From: Pseudanabaena sp. Salubria-1
GTDB taxonomy: Bacteria; Cyanobacteriota; Cyanobacteriia; Pseudanabaenales; Pseudanabaenaceae
Length of the DNA: 64,000 nucleotides
Assembly (NCBI GenBank): GCA_023336205.1
Contig: JALQCR010000022.1
Coordinates: 43,781-107,780, forward strand
Direction: 5' to 3'
Shown: positions 25,283 through 34,057 of the stretch, piece by piece
How the letters are laid out: the number at the start of each line of letters is the position of its first letter
Numbering within the stretch: the stretch's first letter is position 1
Made by a program: the position numbers and the translations under genes
Notes under the pieces: generated by a model
Seen by the model: only the letters and a program-made list of their open reading frames with translations
Database searches by the model: none
What the model was told of the DNA's origin: nothing

Positions 25283-25328
25283 ACCAAAAAAGAAGCACCC
25301 TCATAGGTGCTTCTTTTTTGGTTTATGC
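25277..25328. terminator. 23-bp perfect hairpin, thioredoxin terminator
   Basis: Arms 25277-25299 and 25306-25328 pair perfectly, with loop CTCATA, overlapping the stop codon. A second palindrome (AATTCAC...GTGAATT, 25328-25361) and a third (25390-25422, loop GTA) follow before the convergent CobW gene. Confidence 0.8.
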
Positions 25329-25426
25329 CAATTCACAAAAGCGTGGCAACACTTCTGTGAATTAAAACCCAAACCCTGTAAGGTTTTTAAAAACACAAAA
25401 TGGCGTAGCCATTTTGTGTTTTGGTT

Positions 25427-26533
25427 TTAGGCGAGACAGTCTGTAAGTTTTGCTAGTAGTTCTTCACGGTGTAAATTACGACCAATGATCACTAGTTGAT
25501 TATTTAAAGACTTACCGCGATCATCTGTCTTGAGTTCGTAACGTTTACCACTGAGTTGAAAGACGTAACGACTGTCAATATTCGTGAACCATAAAATACC
25601 TTTGGCACGGAAAACATCAATGGGCAATTGCTGATCCAGAAAGTTCTGAAATTTATCAAGATCAAAGGCACGATCGCTTTGAAATGAAATTGAGATAAAA
25701 CCGTCGTTTTCTAGGTGATGAGAATGGTGATGATGATCATGGTCATGATGATCATGCTGGCAATTTACATCATGGCTAAGTTCATCGGTGTGAGCATGGT
25801 CGTGGTCGTGGTGGGCGTGATCGCCATGCTCGTGATGATCATTAGACTCTTTAGTGGCAGCGATCGCTGATTGGTCGATCTGAATATCCAAAATTAGCGG
25901 TAATGGGACAACTCCTAGATGCGATCGCAAAATTCTGGCTTTCGTCTTATTTTTGTTAATGTAAGTTTCTAGCTCTTGTAGTTTTTCTTCGGGAACTAGA
26001 TCGGTTTTATTAAGAATAATAATATCGCCATACATGATTTGAGCATAGGCTGCATCACTATTAAAGTGATCAGATGTAAAAGCTTCGGAGTCAACTACAG
26101 TCAAAATCGAATCAAGACGAGTCAAGTGCTGTAGCTCAGTGCCTAAGAATGTTAAAGCGATCGGTAAAGGATCGGCAACCCCAGTAGTCTCGACAATCAT
26201 GTAATCAATGCGATCGCCTTTTTCAAGGACACTATAAACAGCATTAACTAGACCATCATTGATGGTGCAGCAAATACAGCCATTGCTTAGTTCCATCATA
26301 TTTTCATCGACAGAAACTAACAATTGACTATCGATGTTGATATCACCAAACTCATTTACTAAAACCGCGACCTTTAAATCTTGCTGGTTTTGTAAAATGT
26401 GATTAAGCAAGGTGGTCTTGCCACTGCCTAAAAAACCTGTAATGATTGTGACTGGCATCCCGCGTTTGGGGACATCTACATCAATAATATCTGGGGTAAT
26501 TTCTTGTTTAACAATGCGATCGGAAGTGAGCAT
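25427..26533 (-). CDS. COG0523 (CobW-like) GTPase, histidine-rich metallochaperone
   Basis: 368 residues. Walker A GFLGSGKTT at 33-41, metal-binding CxCC in GCICC at 85-89, switch/Walker B region VETTGVADP, and NKTD. Residues about 225-275 are a His-rich stretch (runs such as HHEHGDHAHHDHDHAH and HHDHDHHHHSHH). The C-terminal CobW domain closes the protein. This subfamily inserts or traffics zinc and is often controlled by Zur. A weak candidate operator is at 26547-26566. The exact target protein is unknown. Confidence 0.9.
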   Translation of the reverse strand: MLTSDRIVKQEITPDIIDVDVPKRGMPVTIITGFLGSGKTTLLNHILQNQQDLKVAVLVNEFGDINIDSQLLVSVDENMMELSNGCICCTINDGLVNAVYSVLEKGDRIDYMIVETTGVADPLPIALTFLGTELQHLTRLDSILTVVDSEAFTSDHFNSDAAYAQIMYGDIIILNKTDLVPEEKLQELETYINKNKTKARILRSHLGVVPLPLILDIQIDQSAIAATKESNDHHEHGDHAHHDHDHAHTDELSHDVNCQHDHHDHDHHHHSHHLENDGFISISFQSDRAFDLDKFQNFLDQQLPIDVFRAKGILWFTNIDSRYVFQLSGKRYELKTDDRGKSLNNQLVIIGRNLHREELLAKLTDCLA

Positions 26534-26546
26534 GGACTTTAGGCAA

Positions 26547-26566
26547 GAATAACTTTGATTATCATT
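26547..26566. promoter_or_regulatory. Possible Zur/Fur-type operator
   Basis: On the minus strand the 20 bases 14-33 bp before the CobW start read AATGATAATCAAAGTTATTC, resembling the TGATAAT-type half-site of cyanobacterial Zur/Fur boxes. The second half-site is poor. This is a suggestion from motif memory and gene identity only. Confidence 0.3.
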
Positions 26567-26592
26567 TTAGCGGATCATCACATAGCTCATCA

Positions 26593-26647
26593 AAACCGAT
26601 TTTGGGGATTTCAGCGCCGCAGGCGCTGAAATCCCCAAAATCGGTTT
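26593..26647. repeat. 26-bp perfect hairpin, loop GCA
   Basis: Arms 26593-26618 and 26622-26647 pair perfectly. It is followed by CATAATTTGAATTACTGA, a variant of the dispersed family end, and by CCCAAACCCTTAAGGGTTTGGG near 26707. The phrase AATTTATTCTG(T/C)ACAGGTACTTA at about 26730 also occurs at about 20388, marking a shared longer repeat. Confidence 0.65.
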
Positions 26648-26936
26648 CATAATTTGAATTACTGAAGTAAATAGACATGATTAATTACTTGCGCACCCAA
26701 ACCCTTAAGGGTTTGGGAATTTATTCTGTACAGGTACTTAAGTCTCGTTATGAAGATTTTTAGCATCGCAATCGTTGAAAATCTAAAAAAGAATTTTGAC
26801 AAAAGCTCGTCGTCGGCAAACTTTCGCCAAAATTCTTCTTTAAAATGAGAAGCTCAGTAAAGTCCATCATTTGTCTTTACTTTCTGAGTTTTATGTCTTA
26901 ATTTTACTAAAGATAGCTTTATCATTGCGGATCATC

Positions 26937-27425
26937 ATGTCAGTTTCCGAAGCTCGTATTCCCTTCAGTCTAGACAATATCCTAGCCGCCTTAGAATCTA
27001 GTCTGGAATTGGAAGAAGCGATCAATAAGTTGCCTCTAACCCAAGCATTAGAGAAATGCTTGGCATTTGCAGATACTAATAGCGATATTGAGCTTTCTGA
27101 GTTCGTCAAACAAGAACTTTATGGTTATGGTGGTCAAACTCCCAGCTATAGACATCTACAATTGAGCTATTTCGATGCTGGAGGACAGATTGTCAATGGA
27201 TTAAATCAATACAGTAGTTACCCCATAGTTACTGGAGTTTGTAAATTAGAACTACATTTAAAAAATGGATTAACATTGATTCTGCCAAAACAGATTCTGT
27301 CATTTTTGTCGAGAGTTGCAGGTCGAGAGGTTGATACTGGTCATGTTTCACCAGATCTAATCAAAAATCTTTTAGGGACTATTCGCAAAGAAACTATTAC
27401 TAAACTTATAGCTATAGATTCTTAA
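26937..27425 (+). CDS. AbiTii-like domain protein (possible abortive-infection factor)
   Basis: 162 residues from ATG 26937. An upstream in-frame ATG at 26871 would add a hydrophobic 22-residue leader and is less likely. The central stretch (LTQALEKCLAFADTNSDIEL, SEFVKQELYGYG, then PSYRHLQL) follows the pattern LxxALxLAxxLxxxELxxWxxxELNGY...PxYR that I associate with the AbiTii domain (PF18864). The family function is not established beyond a link to abortive infection. It is a single gene between a divergent CobW gene and a convergent regulator pair. Confidence 0.55.
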   Translation: MSVSEARIPFSLDNILAALESSLELEEAINKLPLTQALEKCLAFADTNSDIELSEFVKQELYGYGGQTPSYRHLQLSYFDAGGQIVNGLNQYSSYPIVTGVCKLELHLKNGLTLILPKQILSFLSRVAGREVDTGHVSPDLIKNLLGTIRKETITKLIAIDS

Positions 27426-27434
27426 TCTAAAACC

Positions 27435-27491
27435 CAAAATGCAAAAAGAGCAAGCACCAGCGTAGCTGGTGCTTGCTCTTTTTGCATTTTG
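27435..27491. terminator. 27-bp perfect hairpin, GC-GTA-GC loop
   Basis: Arms 27435-27461 and 27465-27491 pair perfectly around GTA, between two convergent genes. This is one of the longest perfect stems in the window. Confidence 0.8.
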
Positions 27492-27498
27492 AGTTTGG

Positions 27499-27843
27499 TT
27501 AAATCCATTCCAACTTAAGCGCAGGCATTAGTCTTTGCAAGTTTTTTAAGGATTTTCCTTGCCAAGGTATACTTTCAGAGCCTTGCACTGTGATCTTAAT
27601 TGTTTCTTTTTGACGAACTTTGATTACGAATTTAGATAGAACATTAATACCTGAACTATTCAAAAACTCTAACTGACAAAGATTTAAGCTGATCTGTCTG
27701 GGGTTTTGCGCAATTACATTCTCTAAAACTTGCACAATTGGAGCATATTCTTCTGTCCCTGCTAAACGTAAAGATCCTTGGCAATAGATAACTGCATCTA
27801 ACTGTTCATACCAGACACGATAGTCATCTCCTTTAACTTCCAT
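27499..27843 (-). CDS. Slr1659-like STAS-type regulator
   Basis: 114 residues with the layout of an anti-sigma-antagonist/STAS protein: RVWYEQLDAVIYCQGSLRL, a central NLCQLEFLNSSGINVLSKFV (the conserved Ser motif region) and a final helix-strand. I recall this as the partner of Slr1658-type ATP-binding proteins in Synechocystis. It probably takes part in a phosphorylation-dependent partner switch. It lies 87 bp downstream of the kinase-like gene. Confidence 0.7.
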   Translation of the reverse strand: MEVKGDDYRVWYEQLDAVIYCQGSLRLAGTEEYAPIVQVLENVIAQNPRQISLNLCQLEFLNSSGINVLSKFVIKVRQKETIKITVQGSESIPWQGKSLKNLQRLMPALKLEWI

Positions 27844-27930
27844 TATTTAAATTCTCCTGACAAAAAATTTGATTCATATTTTCTAAAAACTTCACTAGGG
27901 ATTAACCTAATAATTTAGTGGAATATTTGG

Positions 27931-28515
27931 CTAAAGGGGCAACTGCACCATTGTTGTCACTATTGTGGCTGGCTTATTAGAAATCTGTTCAAGCTTCCAT
28001 CCCAGAACTGCATCATAATCCATGATCATGGTCAAATATCCAAGCCCAGAACTTTCAGATTCGCCATTGTCAATGCTTTTTTCGACTTGGTTTATATACA
28101 TTTCACTAACATCACTAGTGGTAATTTGCTGCAAATAGGTCTGAAAATTAGCGATCGCATCTTGGTGAACACTATTTTTAGATACAAATATTAGGCGATC
28201 GCTAAATAGATGTACTTCTAAATTGACTGGTAGCCCTGCACTTTTATCACTATATTTCATTGCATTCTCTAGCAATTCATTAGCGACAAAGCTAACTGCA
28301 TGACGTACTTCAGTTTGTTTGCTCAAAGCCGCACTAGTATCGCCAGGGAAAAAGTTCTTGACATAATCTCCTAGGAAGTCAGCTGAAAGCCCATTGGTTT
28401 TCCAACGTAGTTGGATTGGTAAAGATGATGGAGAAAAGCCTAGAACCAAAAATTCGCTTCGTTCGGAAAAATTTTCTGTAAATTCTCCAAAGACTTGCGC
28501 CGTAGTTAACGCCAT
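27931..28515 (-). CDS. Slr1658-like GHKL ATP-binding regulator
   Basis: 194 residues. A histidine-kinase-like ATPase is suggested by an N-box (VANELLENAMKYSDKSAG) and a G-box-like SSGLGYLTMIMDYDAVLGWK. There is no dimerisation/phospho-His domain, so it resembles anti-sigma kinases (RsbW/SpoIIAB type). Its usual partner, a STAS-like protein, is encoded next. The target regulator is not in this window. Confidence 0.72.
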   Translation of the reverse strand: MALTTAQVFGEFTENFSERSEFLVLGFSPSSLPIQLRWKTNGLSADFLGDYVKNFFPGDTSAALSKQTEVRHAVSFVANELLENAMKYSDKSAGLPVNLEVHLFSDRLIFVSKNSVHQDAIANFQTYLQQITTSDVSEMYINQVEKSIDNGESESSGLGYLTMIMDYDAVLGWKLEQISNKPATIVTTMVQLPL

Positions 28516-28700
28516 TTTTTAATATTTGTAGTTAATTAGTATTTCTTAAGTGGTCTGCAATATCTTACAAAAGCTTAACAAATCTATGTTTTCTTTTACT
28601 ACGTTTAGGGACGCGATGCAACCTGTTAAATTACATAAATAATAGAGTTCGTCTTCGGTAAACTTTAGTATTTATGTAATTTAGTACTGAGATAAATCTT

Positions 28701-28922
28701 ATGTCTGCTCAAATTGACGACTCCCAAGACTCCATGGATGGTAAAGCTTCAGAGCAATGGTTTATCTGTAAACGTGATACGGGACTTTGTGAGATCGTCA
28801 AAAGCGATCGCAACGAGGAAATTGCAAATTCCTTAGAAACTTGGGGTGCTTTTGCCTCTCAGGGCGAAGCGATCGCCAAACGAGTCGGACTAATTCGCGC
28901 TGGAAAATGTACCCCACAATAA
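28701..28922 (+). CDS. Conserved small cyanobacterial protein, unknown
   Basis: 73 residues, soluble, with a compact motif SEQWFICKRDTGLCEIV and SQGEAIAKRVGLIRAGKCTP. I recall similar short proteins in other cyanobacteria but know no function. It is monocistronic, with a hairpin overlapping its stop codon. Confidence 0.7.
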   Translation: MSAQIDDSQDSMDGKASEQWFICKRDTGLCEIVKSDRNEEIANSLETWGAFASQGEAIAKRVGLIRAGKCTPQ

Positions 28923-28963
28923 ATTCAAGTCAGTGCCCAGAGCTGACTCGAATTTATTGTGGG
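28913..28963. terminator. Long hairpin overlapping the stop of the 73-residue gene
   Basis: CCCACAATAAATTC at 28913 pairs with GAATTTATTGTGGG ending 28963, with an inner AGTCAG/CTGACT stem. It includes the last codons and the stop. Confidence 0.7.
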
Positions 28964-28985
28964 TTGCCCCGCCTTTGACTTCGTA

Positions 28986-29038
28986 AAAATCGGTTTTTTG
29001 AAAGTCTGCCGAAGGCAGACTTTCAAAAAACCGATTTT
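28986..29038. repeat. 25-bp perfect hairpin, loop GAA
   Basis: AAAATCGGTTTTTTGAAAGT... at 28986-29010 pairs perfectly with 29014-29038. The arm shares AATCG-TTTTTTGAAAG words with 31296-31349, 20288-20306 and (as TTTATTGAAAGTC) 52926-52980. Confidence 0.7.
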
Positions 29039-29130
29039 GGGGTTTGTTGCGCCTTTAGCAGGGATCAGTAACAAGTAGCCATGAGGCGTTACTATAATAC
29101 GGGACTACACTTTGTGGGAAATTTTACGTC

Positions 29131-29925
29131 ATGATATCCGTTTCCGCTCGATTTGAAGAACTGCGAGCTAAAGGGCAAGCCGCGCTGATTCCATTTATTA
29201 CGGCTGGCGATCCTAACTTAGAGACAACTGCAAAAGCTTTGCGGGTCTTAGATCAAAACGGTGCGGACATGATAGAGCTTGGGGTTCCTTACTCAGATCC
29301 ATTGGCAGATGGACCTGTAATCCAAGCTGCGGCAACAAGAGCATTGCGAAATGGGACAACACTGGAAAAAGTTTTAGATGTTGTGCGAAACGTTGCGTCA
29401 GATCTGCGATCGCCTATTATTTTATTCACTTACTACAACCCAATTTTGAATATGGGTGTAGCCAAGTTTTTGCAAACAATCTATGAAGCAGGGGTTCGCG
29501 GTTTAGTTGTTCCCGATTTACCCTTAGAAGAATCTCATGTTTTGCTAGAACCTGCTGAAAAAGCTGGTATTGAAGTGATTTTGTTGATAGCTCCTACTAG
29601 CCCACCTGAGCGCGTAGCAGCGATCGCGGAGAAGTCACAAGGCTTTATCTATGTAGTTAGTGCTACGGGTGTTACAGGCGTGCGCACCGAAGTTGCTAAG
29701 GGAGTAAAAACGATGATCGAGCAACTGAGGGTAATTACAGACAAACCGATCGCCGTTGGCTTTGGCATCTCGCAGCCTGAACATGCTAAACAGGTAATCG
29801 ACTGGAACGCAGATGGCGCGATTGTTGGTAGTGCGATGGTCAGAAAACTTGCAGAACCTGATGGTGGCTTACATGCGATCGCTGAACTTTGCAAAACTCT
29901 CAAGCAATCTATTAGTAGGGATTAG
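29131..29925 (+). CDS. trpA: Tryptophan synthase alpha chain
   Basis: 264 residues, full TIM barrel. It cleaves indole-3-glycerol phosphate to indole and glyceraldehyde-3-phosphate. The catalytic residues Glu49 and Asp60 are in MIELGVPYSDPLADGP; phosphate-binding segments are VVSATGVTG and GFGISQPEH. It is unlinked to other trp genes here, as is common in cyanobacteria. Confidence 0.97.
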   Translation: MISVSARFEELRAKGQAALIPFITAGDPNLETTAKALRVLDQNGADMIELGVPYSDPLADGPVIQAAATRALRNGTTLEKVLDVVRNVASDLRSPIILFTYYNPILNMGVAKFLQTIYEAGVRGLVVPDLPLEESHVLLEPAEKAGIEVILLIAPTSPPERVAAIAEKSQGFIYVVSATGVTGVRTEVAKGVKTMIEQLRVITDKPIAVGFGISQPEHAKQVIDWNADGAIVGSAMVRKLAEPDGGLHAIAELCKTLKQSISRD

Positions 29926-30028
29926 GGGTTTGCGACCAATTTTTTTAAATGGTTGCAAAGAAGCGCCACAAAAAAATTTGGTCATTACTTTTAGGGCTTA
30001 AAGATTAGAAAGTAGGTATTTAAGGCTT

Positions 30029-31213
30029 ATGAATATTTTGATTGGTGTGGGTATTGCGATCGCGGTTTTGGTAGGTCTAGTTTTGCTTCTGTGGTTATTG
30101 TTTGAGTGGCAATACAAGGCTCGCCAAGGCAACTTACTAGAGTTTGATAGTGGGCTGTGGCAATTTTTGACCTACGAGCCAGAACACTATCGCATTGAGT
30201 TATTGCTCACAGCAACCAACAAAACTCGTAATTTGGATGTATTTCTAGTCGAAGTAAATCCTTTGATTTCGATGCTGTCTAGCGATAGTCTTAAGGGCAT
30301 CAATAGCAAAGTCGAGTTGCGATCGCGTCATCCAAATTCTGCTAGTCGTAACGATAACTATTGGGAGTCATATATTGTTAGTCCTAGTCACAGTACAGGT
30401 GTTGAGATTCAGATTGACCTGAGTGGCAAAAACTTAGAAGAACTGAAGACTGTATGGGTACGAGTTCATTACACTATCTACGGGCCAGCAGGACGCGAAG
30501 AAAAAGTCAAACATTGCATTATTCCCTTACAGTTTCCTGATGCCAATCAAAGGGAACGTTGGCGACCCACCCCTGATGCAGATGTATTGCCCATCCGCAC
30601 ACATATTTTGTCAGCAGGAGATAATCCAGTTGAAGTGATGCAGCGCTATGTGATGAGTCATGCTCAAGCAGGTGATATCGTCACGATCGCTGAGACTCCG
30701 ATCGCGATTATGCAAGGCAATTTTTATCACCCCAGTGACATTAAGCCTAAGTGGTTGGCTAAGCGTCTTTGTTATTACTTTAAAAGCACTTCTAGTCTTG
30801 CCACTGCTTGCGGTTTACAATCATTGATTAATGAGACGGGTGCATGGCGAGTTGCTTTTGCATTTGTTGTCGGTGCTTTAGCCAAAGCATTTTTGCGAAT
30901 GCCAGGGGTGTTTTATATGCTGGCTGGTGATCAAGCAAGACTGATTGATGATGTGACAGGGACTTTGCCTCCCTATGACCAATTTATTGTTCTAGGACCA
31001 AAAAATCCTCAGACGGTAGTTGATGAAATCAAGGCAGGGACTGGACTAGAAGCAGCGATCGTGGATGTAAACGATTTGCGACGTGTGAAGGTGTTAGCCT
31101 CGACTTCAGGTGTATCTGAGAAACTTCTCAATCAAGCTTTGTTAATGAATCCTGCGGGGAATGCCGCTGAACAGACTCCTATCGTTTTGATTCGTCCTAA
31201 TAGTGGAGCATAG
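30029..31213 (+). CDS. Membrane-anchored CofE-like (F420-0:gamma-glutamyl ligase family) protein
   Basis: 394 residues. One N-terminal span (IGVGIAIAVLVGLVLLLWLL) is followed by a beta-rich domain (about 30-180). The C-terminal half carries GDIVTIAETPIAIMQG, GVFYMLAGDQARLIDDVTG and DEIKAGTGLEAAIVDVNDL, resembling the CofE/COG1478 core. Cyanobacteria are annotated with such proteins although F420 synthesis is not shown for most, so the substrate may differ. Confidence 0.65.
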   Translation: MNILIGVGIAIAVLVGLVLLLWLLFEWQYKARQGNLLEFDSGLWQFLTYEPEHYRIELLLTATNKTRNLDVFLVEVNPLISMLSSDSLKGINSKVELRSRHPNSASRNDNYWESYIVSPSHSTGVEIQIDLSGKNLEELKTVWVRVHYTIYGPAGREEKVKHCIIPLQFPDANQRERWRPTPDADVLPIRTHILSAGDNPVEVMQRYVMSHAQAGDIVTIAETPIAIMQGNFYHPSDIKPKWLAKRLCYYFKSTSSLATACGLQSLINETGAWRVAFAFVVGALAKAFLRMPGVFYMLAGDQARLIDDVTGTLPPYDQFIVLGPKNPQTVVDEIKAGTGLEAAIVDVNDLRRVKVLASTSGVSEKLLNQALLMNPAGNAAEQTPIVLIRPNSGA

Positions 31214-31289
31214 CTTCCTTCAAGACAATTGAGAATGCTAAGCAACCATATGCAACCAATTTTGGTGTTTTGAAAACCAAAGGCGCTAG

Positions 31290-31365
31290 AAATGCCAAAA
31301 TCGTTTTTTTGAAAGCCTAACTACGGTGGACTTTCAAAAAAATGATTTTTATAATGAGAATTACT
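31290..31365. repeat. Dispersed palindromic element between cofE-like and DUF3086 genes
   Basis: AAAATCGTTTTTTTGAAAG at 31296 pairs with CTTTCAAAAAAATGATTTT ending near 31349. TATAATGAGAATTACTGA follows, the common end of the family. Confidence 0.65.
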
Positions 31366-31440
31366 GACTGAATGTAGGTTAGTAAAATTCTTCATTAGAA
31401 ATTGGTATAAAATAGGAAAGTCCGATGCGATGAGAACTTT

Positions 31441-32952
31441 ATGGAGTCCGATCAATTGCCTGTAGAAGAAAATTTAAAAGAAAATTTAGATCAATCTCAC
31501 CAAGAAGAACCCCCTGAAGCGATCGCATCATTAGGAAACACATCAGACAATGAGTTCGTTGAAGTCGTTGGTGAGTCAATAGATGAAAATATCCACATAG
31601 AGCAATCTCTATTTGACAATCGAGGCGATCAATCGACTGATGATAATGGCGATGTCATTGAATCTAAAAACTTGGAAATTAAGGCACTTATCCCAGAAAC
31701 TGAACCAGAGGCACAGCGACAAGATAGTTTCAATACTTCAGAAATACTAACCATCATTAATCAACTTAAGCAAGAAGAATCTGAGCTTAGGGGAGAGCTA
31801 GAGAGCCTTAAAAACATCAAGTCTAAAATCCTACAAGACCAGTTAGACGATTTACAGGCAGGGATTATTCGGTTAGCTCAAGCTGATGTCGCTCGGCTGG
31901 AATATCAAAAGCAAGAACTCCAAGCTGCGATCGCAGTTCTTGAGAAGCGAAAAGAGCGTCTTGACAAAGAAATGACTAGCACCTACGCAGGTACATCTCA
32001 AGACATCGCTATAAGGGTTCAAGGTTTTAAAGACTATCTGGTTGGTAGCTTACAAGACTTAGTGGCAAGCGCTGAAAAACTAAACCTTGTAGCGACCTCT
32101 CCTCAGCCTGTCACCGAAACTGTAGCCCCAATAGACAAGCAACCAGTTAAGGAAGCTGAGCCATTACGCCTATCGGAGCAAACCTTTGCTGAGTATAAAC
32201 AAAGAGTCGATCAGCTTTTAGAGCGTTACCGCACCTTGCCTGATTACTACGGGCCAGCATGGAAGCTCAGACGCACCTTCGAGCAAGTCCATGCCGATCG
32301 CGTCTCTAAGTGGTTTTTTGAGCAGTCTGGACGCGGCGCAATCCGCACGATGGGAACACGCTTACAAAATATTCTGGTCACTTCAGCAGCAATCTCAGTT
32401 TTAAAAGCAGTTTATGGTGAAAAATTGCGCGTACTTGTCCTCGCTACCTCGCCCGAACGTCTTGGCGAATGGAGAAGAGGTTTTCAAGATTGTCTCGGCT
32501 TGACCAGAGAGCATTTTGGTTCCGATAAAGGTATTGCCCTATTTGAAGATCCTGAGCCACTCGCCACTAAAGGCGATCGCCTTGTGAAGGAAGATCTAAG
32601 CCCTTTAGTTGTTATCGATGAGTCTGAGGAACTAATTGCCGTAGATTTGCTGCGATTTCCCCTTTTGATTGCTTTTGGCGGCGCACCTGAATCTAAACCT
32701 GCGGCTCCTTCAGCCTATATGAATCGGGATAACAATCGTGAAAGCTCTAATAATCGTGACTACATTCGTGAGGCTCCTCGCGATAATCCAAGGGATACGA
32801 GTCGCGATTATGTGCCGCCTAAAGAACGTGATAATCGTGATTATGGTTCGCGGGAATATCCGAGTCGGAATTATGGCGATCGCGATCCTCGTGATACTAG
32901 CTATGGAAATAGTCGCGGCCGTAATAATCAAGATTCTGATTGGGACTGGTAA
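31441..32952 (+). CDS. DUF3086-like cyanobacterial protein with R/D/N-rich tail
   Basis: 503 residues. An acidic N-terminus (1-100) is followed by a coiled coil (about 105-175, QEESELRGELESLKNIKSKI). A conserved globular domain (about 255-420) has LPDYYGPAWKLRRTFEQVHA, SKWFFEQSGRGAIRTMGTRL and LVVIDESEELI, recalled as DUF3086. The last ~80 residues are a low-complexity tail rich in Arg, Asp, Asn, Tyr (NRDY/PRD repeats). Function is unknown. Confidence 0.78.
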   Translation: MESDQLPVEENLKENLDQSHQEEPPEAIASLGNTSDNEFVEVVGESIDENIHIEQSLFDNRGDQSTDDNGDVIESKNLEIKALIPETEPEAQRQDSFNTSEILTIINQLKQEESELRGELESLKNIKSKILQDQLDDLQAGIIRLAQADVARLEYQKQELQAAIAVLEKRKERLDKEMTSTYAGTSQDIAIRVQGFKDYLVGSLQDLVASAEKLNLVATSPQPVTETVAPIDKQPVKEAEPLRLSEQTFAEYKQRVDQLLERYRTLPDYYGPAWKLRRTFEQVHADRVSKWFFEQSGRGAIRTMGTRLQNILVTSAAISVLKAVYGEKLRVLVLATSPERLGEWRRGFQDCLGLTREHFGSDKGIALFEDPEPLATKGDRLVKEDLSPLVVIDESEELIAVDLLRFPLLIAFGGAPESKPAAPSAYMNRDNNRESSNNRDYIREAPRDNPRDTSRDYVPPKERDNRDYGSREYPSRNYGDRDPRDTSYGNSRGRNNQDSDWDW

Positions 32953-33014
32953 AAAAAATAGGAGCACAATGCGCTCCTATTTTTTTAAAGAAAAGGGCGC
33001 ATCGCGCCCTTTTT
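32952..33014. terminator. Two tandem hairpins between convergent genes
   Basis: The first pairs 32952-32965 with 32973-32986 (A-run and T-run arms). The second pairs AAAAGGGCGC (32991-33000) with GCGCCCTTTT from 33004 around ATC. They probably terminate both the DUF3086 gene and tic22. Confidence 0.78.
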
Positions 33015-33826
33015 TATTTCTTAGCTGGTGCTACCTGAGGTGTAGCAGATTGCTTAGTGTTCTTGAGAATGTACTCAAACGAAGACCGTGATGGCACAAA
33101 CTGGAAGCGTTCGACTTCGGGGTTAGGCTTATTATCCTTGGACACCATAGAGTCTAGAACTTGGAACAATGAAGCAACTTGAATCTTAGTTGCCTTAGTA
33201 ACATCGGGCTGATCTTTGCTAGCGCGGTCGAGCAAGTTTTGCAAGTCAGTTTTATCAAGGAAGAAAGGCACAACTTGTTCCTTCTTGCCATTTTGATCGA
33301 TGCTCATGGTCAGCAAGCCTTGGTTATTGGCTTGACCACCGATCGCAAAGAAAACAGGCACATTAGGGATTTTGTCAGCCGCAACTCCTTGCGAAGTCAA
33401 GATTGTCCGTGCTGAGTCAATACTTGCCTTAGCGGGGATAAACTGGAATACGACTTTTTTGTCTTTGTTTTCACGAATTACTTTATAGGCATCATTCATT
33501 GATCGCACAATGATTTGTGCTTTTTTGCCAACTTCAGGATTTGACTTTTGGACTTGACTGAGCATCATTTGGGCTTCGTCGGGACCAAGGAAGAAAAACA
33601 AAAGCTGGCTGTCATCAGCTTTTACATTTGGCTGCGGAGGAACTGCACCCAAAAGCGGTGAGCCTTTATCATCAGTAATCGTGAAAACAGGAATACTGCC
33701 CAATCTCTCTAAAACTTGGGCTTCGGTAAGGGCTTCAGCTTTGAGAGTAAATATGGGACTAACAGCGATCGCCCCTGCGACACCTGCGGTGGCTGCTAGA
33801 CTAACCAACGACTTGAATACGGACAT
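33014..33826 (-). CDS. Tic22-like periplasmic chaperone
   Basis: 270 residues from ATG 33826, chosen because AGGAG lies about 8 bases upstream; the frame is open further upstream to 33925. A signal peptide (LAATAGVAGAIAVSPIFTLKA) precedes two repeated Tic22 units (EAQVLERLGSIPVFTITDDK, PVFFAIGGQANNQGLL). Cyanobacterial Tic22 acts in the periplasm on outer-membrane biogenesis. The reading ends in an Ala/Pro/Lys tail. Confidence 0.9.
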   Translation of the reverse strand: MSVFKSLVSLAATAGVAGAIAVSPIFTLKAEALTEAQVLERLGSIPVFTITDDKGSPLLGAVPPQPNVKADDSQLLFFFLGPDEAQMMLSQVQKSNPEVGKKAQIIVRSMNDAYKVIRENKDKKVVFQFIPAKASIDSARTILTSQGVAADKIPNVPVFFAIGGQANNQGLLTMSIDQNGKKEQVVPFFLDKTDLQNLLDRASKDQPDVTKATKIQVASLFQVLDSMVSKDNKPNPEVERFQFVPSRSSFEYILKNTKQSATPQVAPAKK

Positions 33827-34057
33827 ATTTCTCCTAGCTACAATACTAATTATGAGGTTTATTCGAGATTCGGGATGCACAACGGTGTGAATGAGCCTTG
33901 AAAAGTTAAAAGTCAAAGATAACAATTGTCCGAAAGTAACTTTCTTGCAACTTTAACAATATTTCACGCAAAAAGACAACCTTTTTATACCAGCTTCAGA
34001 CTAGTTTGTGCGTATATTGCTACCATCTAAGACTCGAATATCATAAGTATAGTTCCT

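Noticed and set aside
25700..25860. Short repeated DNA (CATGATGATC type) in the CobW gene
   Set aside because: It encodes the histidine-rich metal-binding stretch and is not a separate DNA element.
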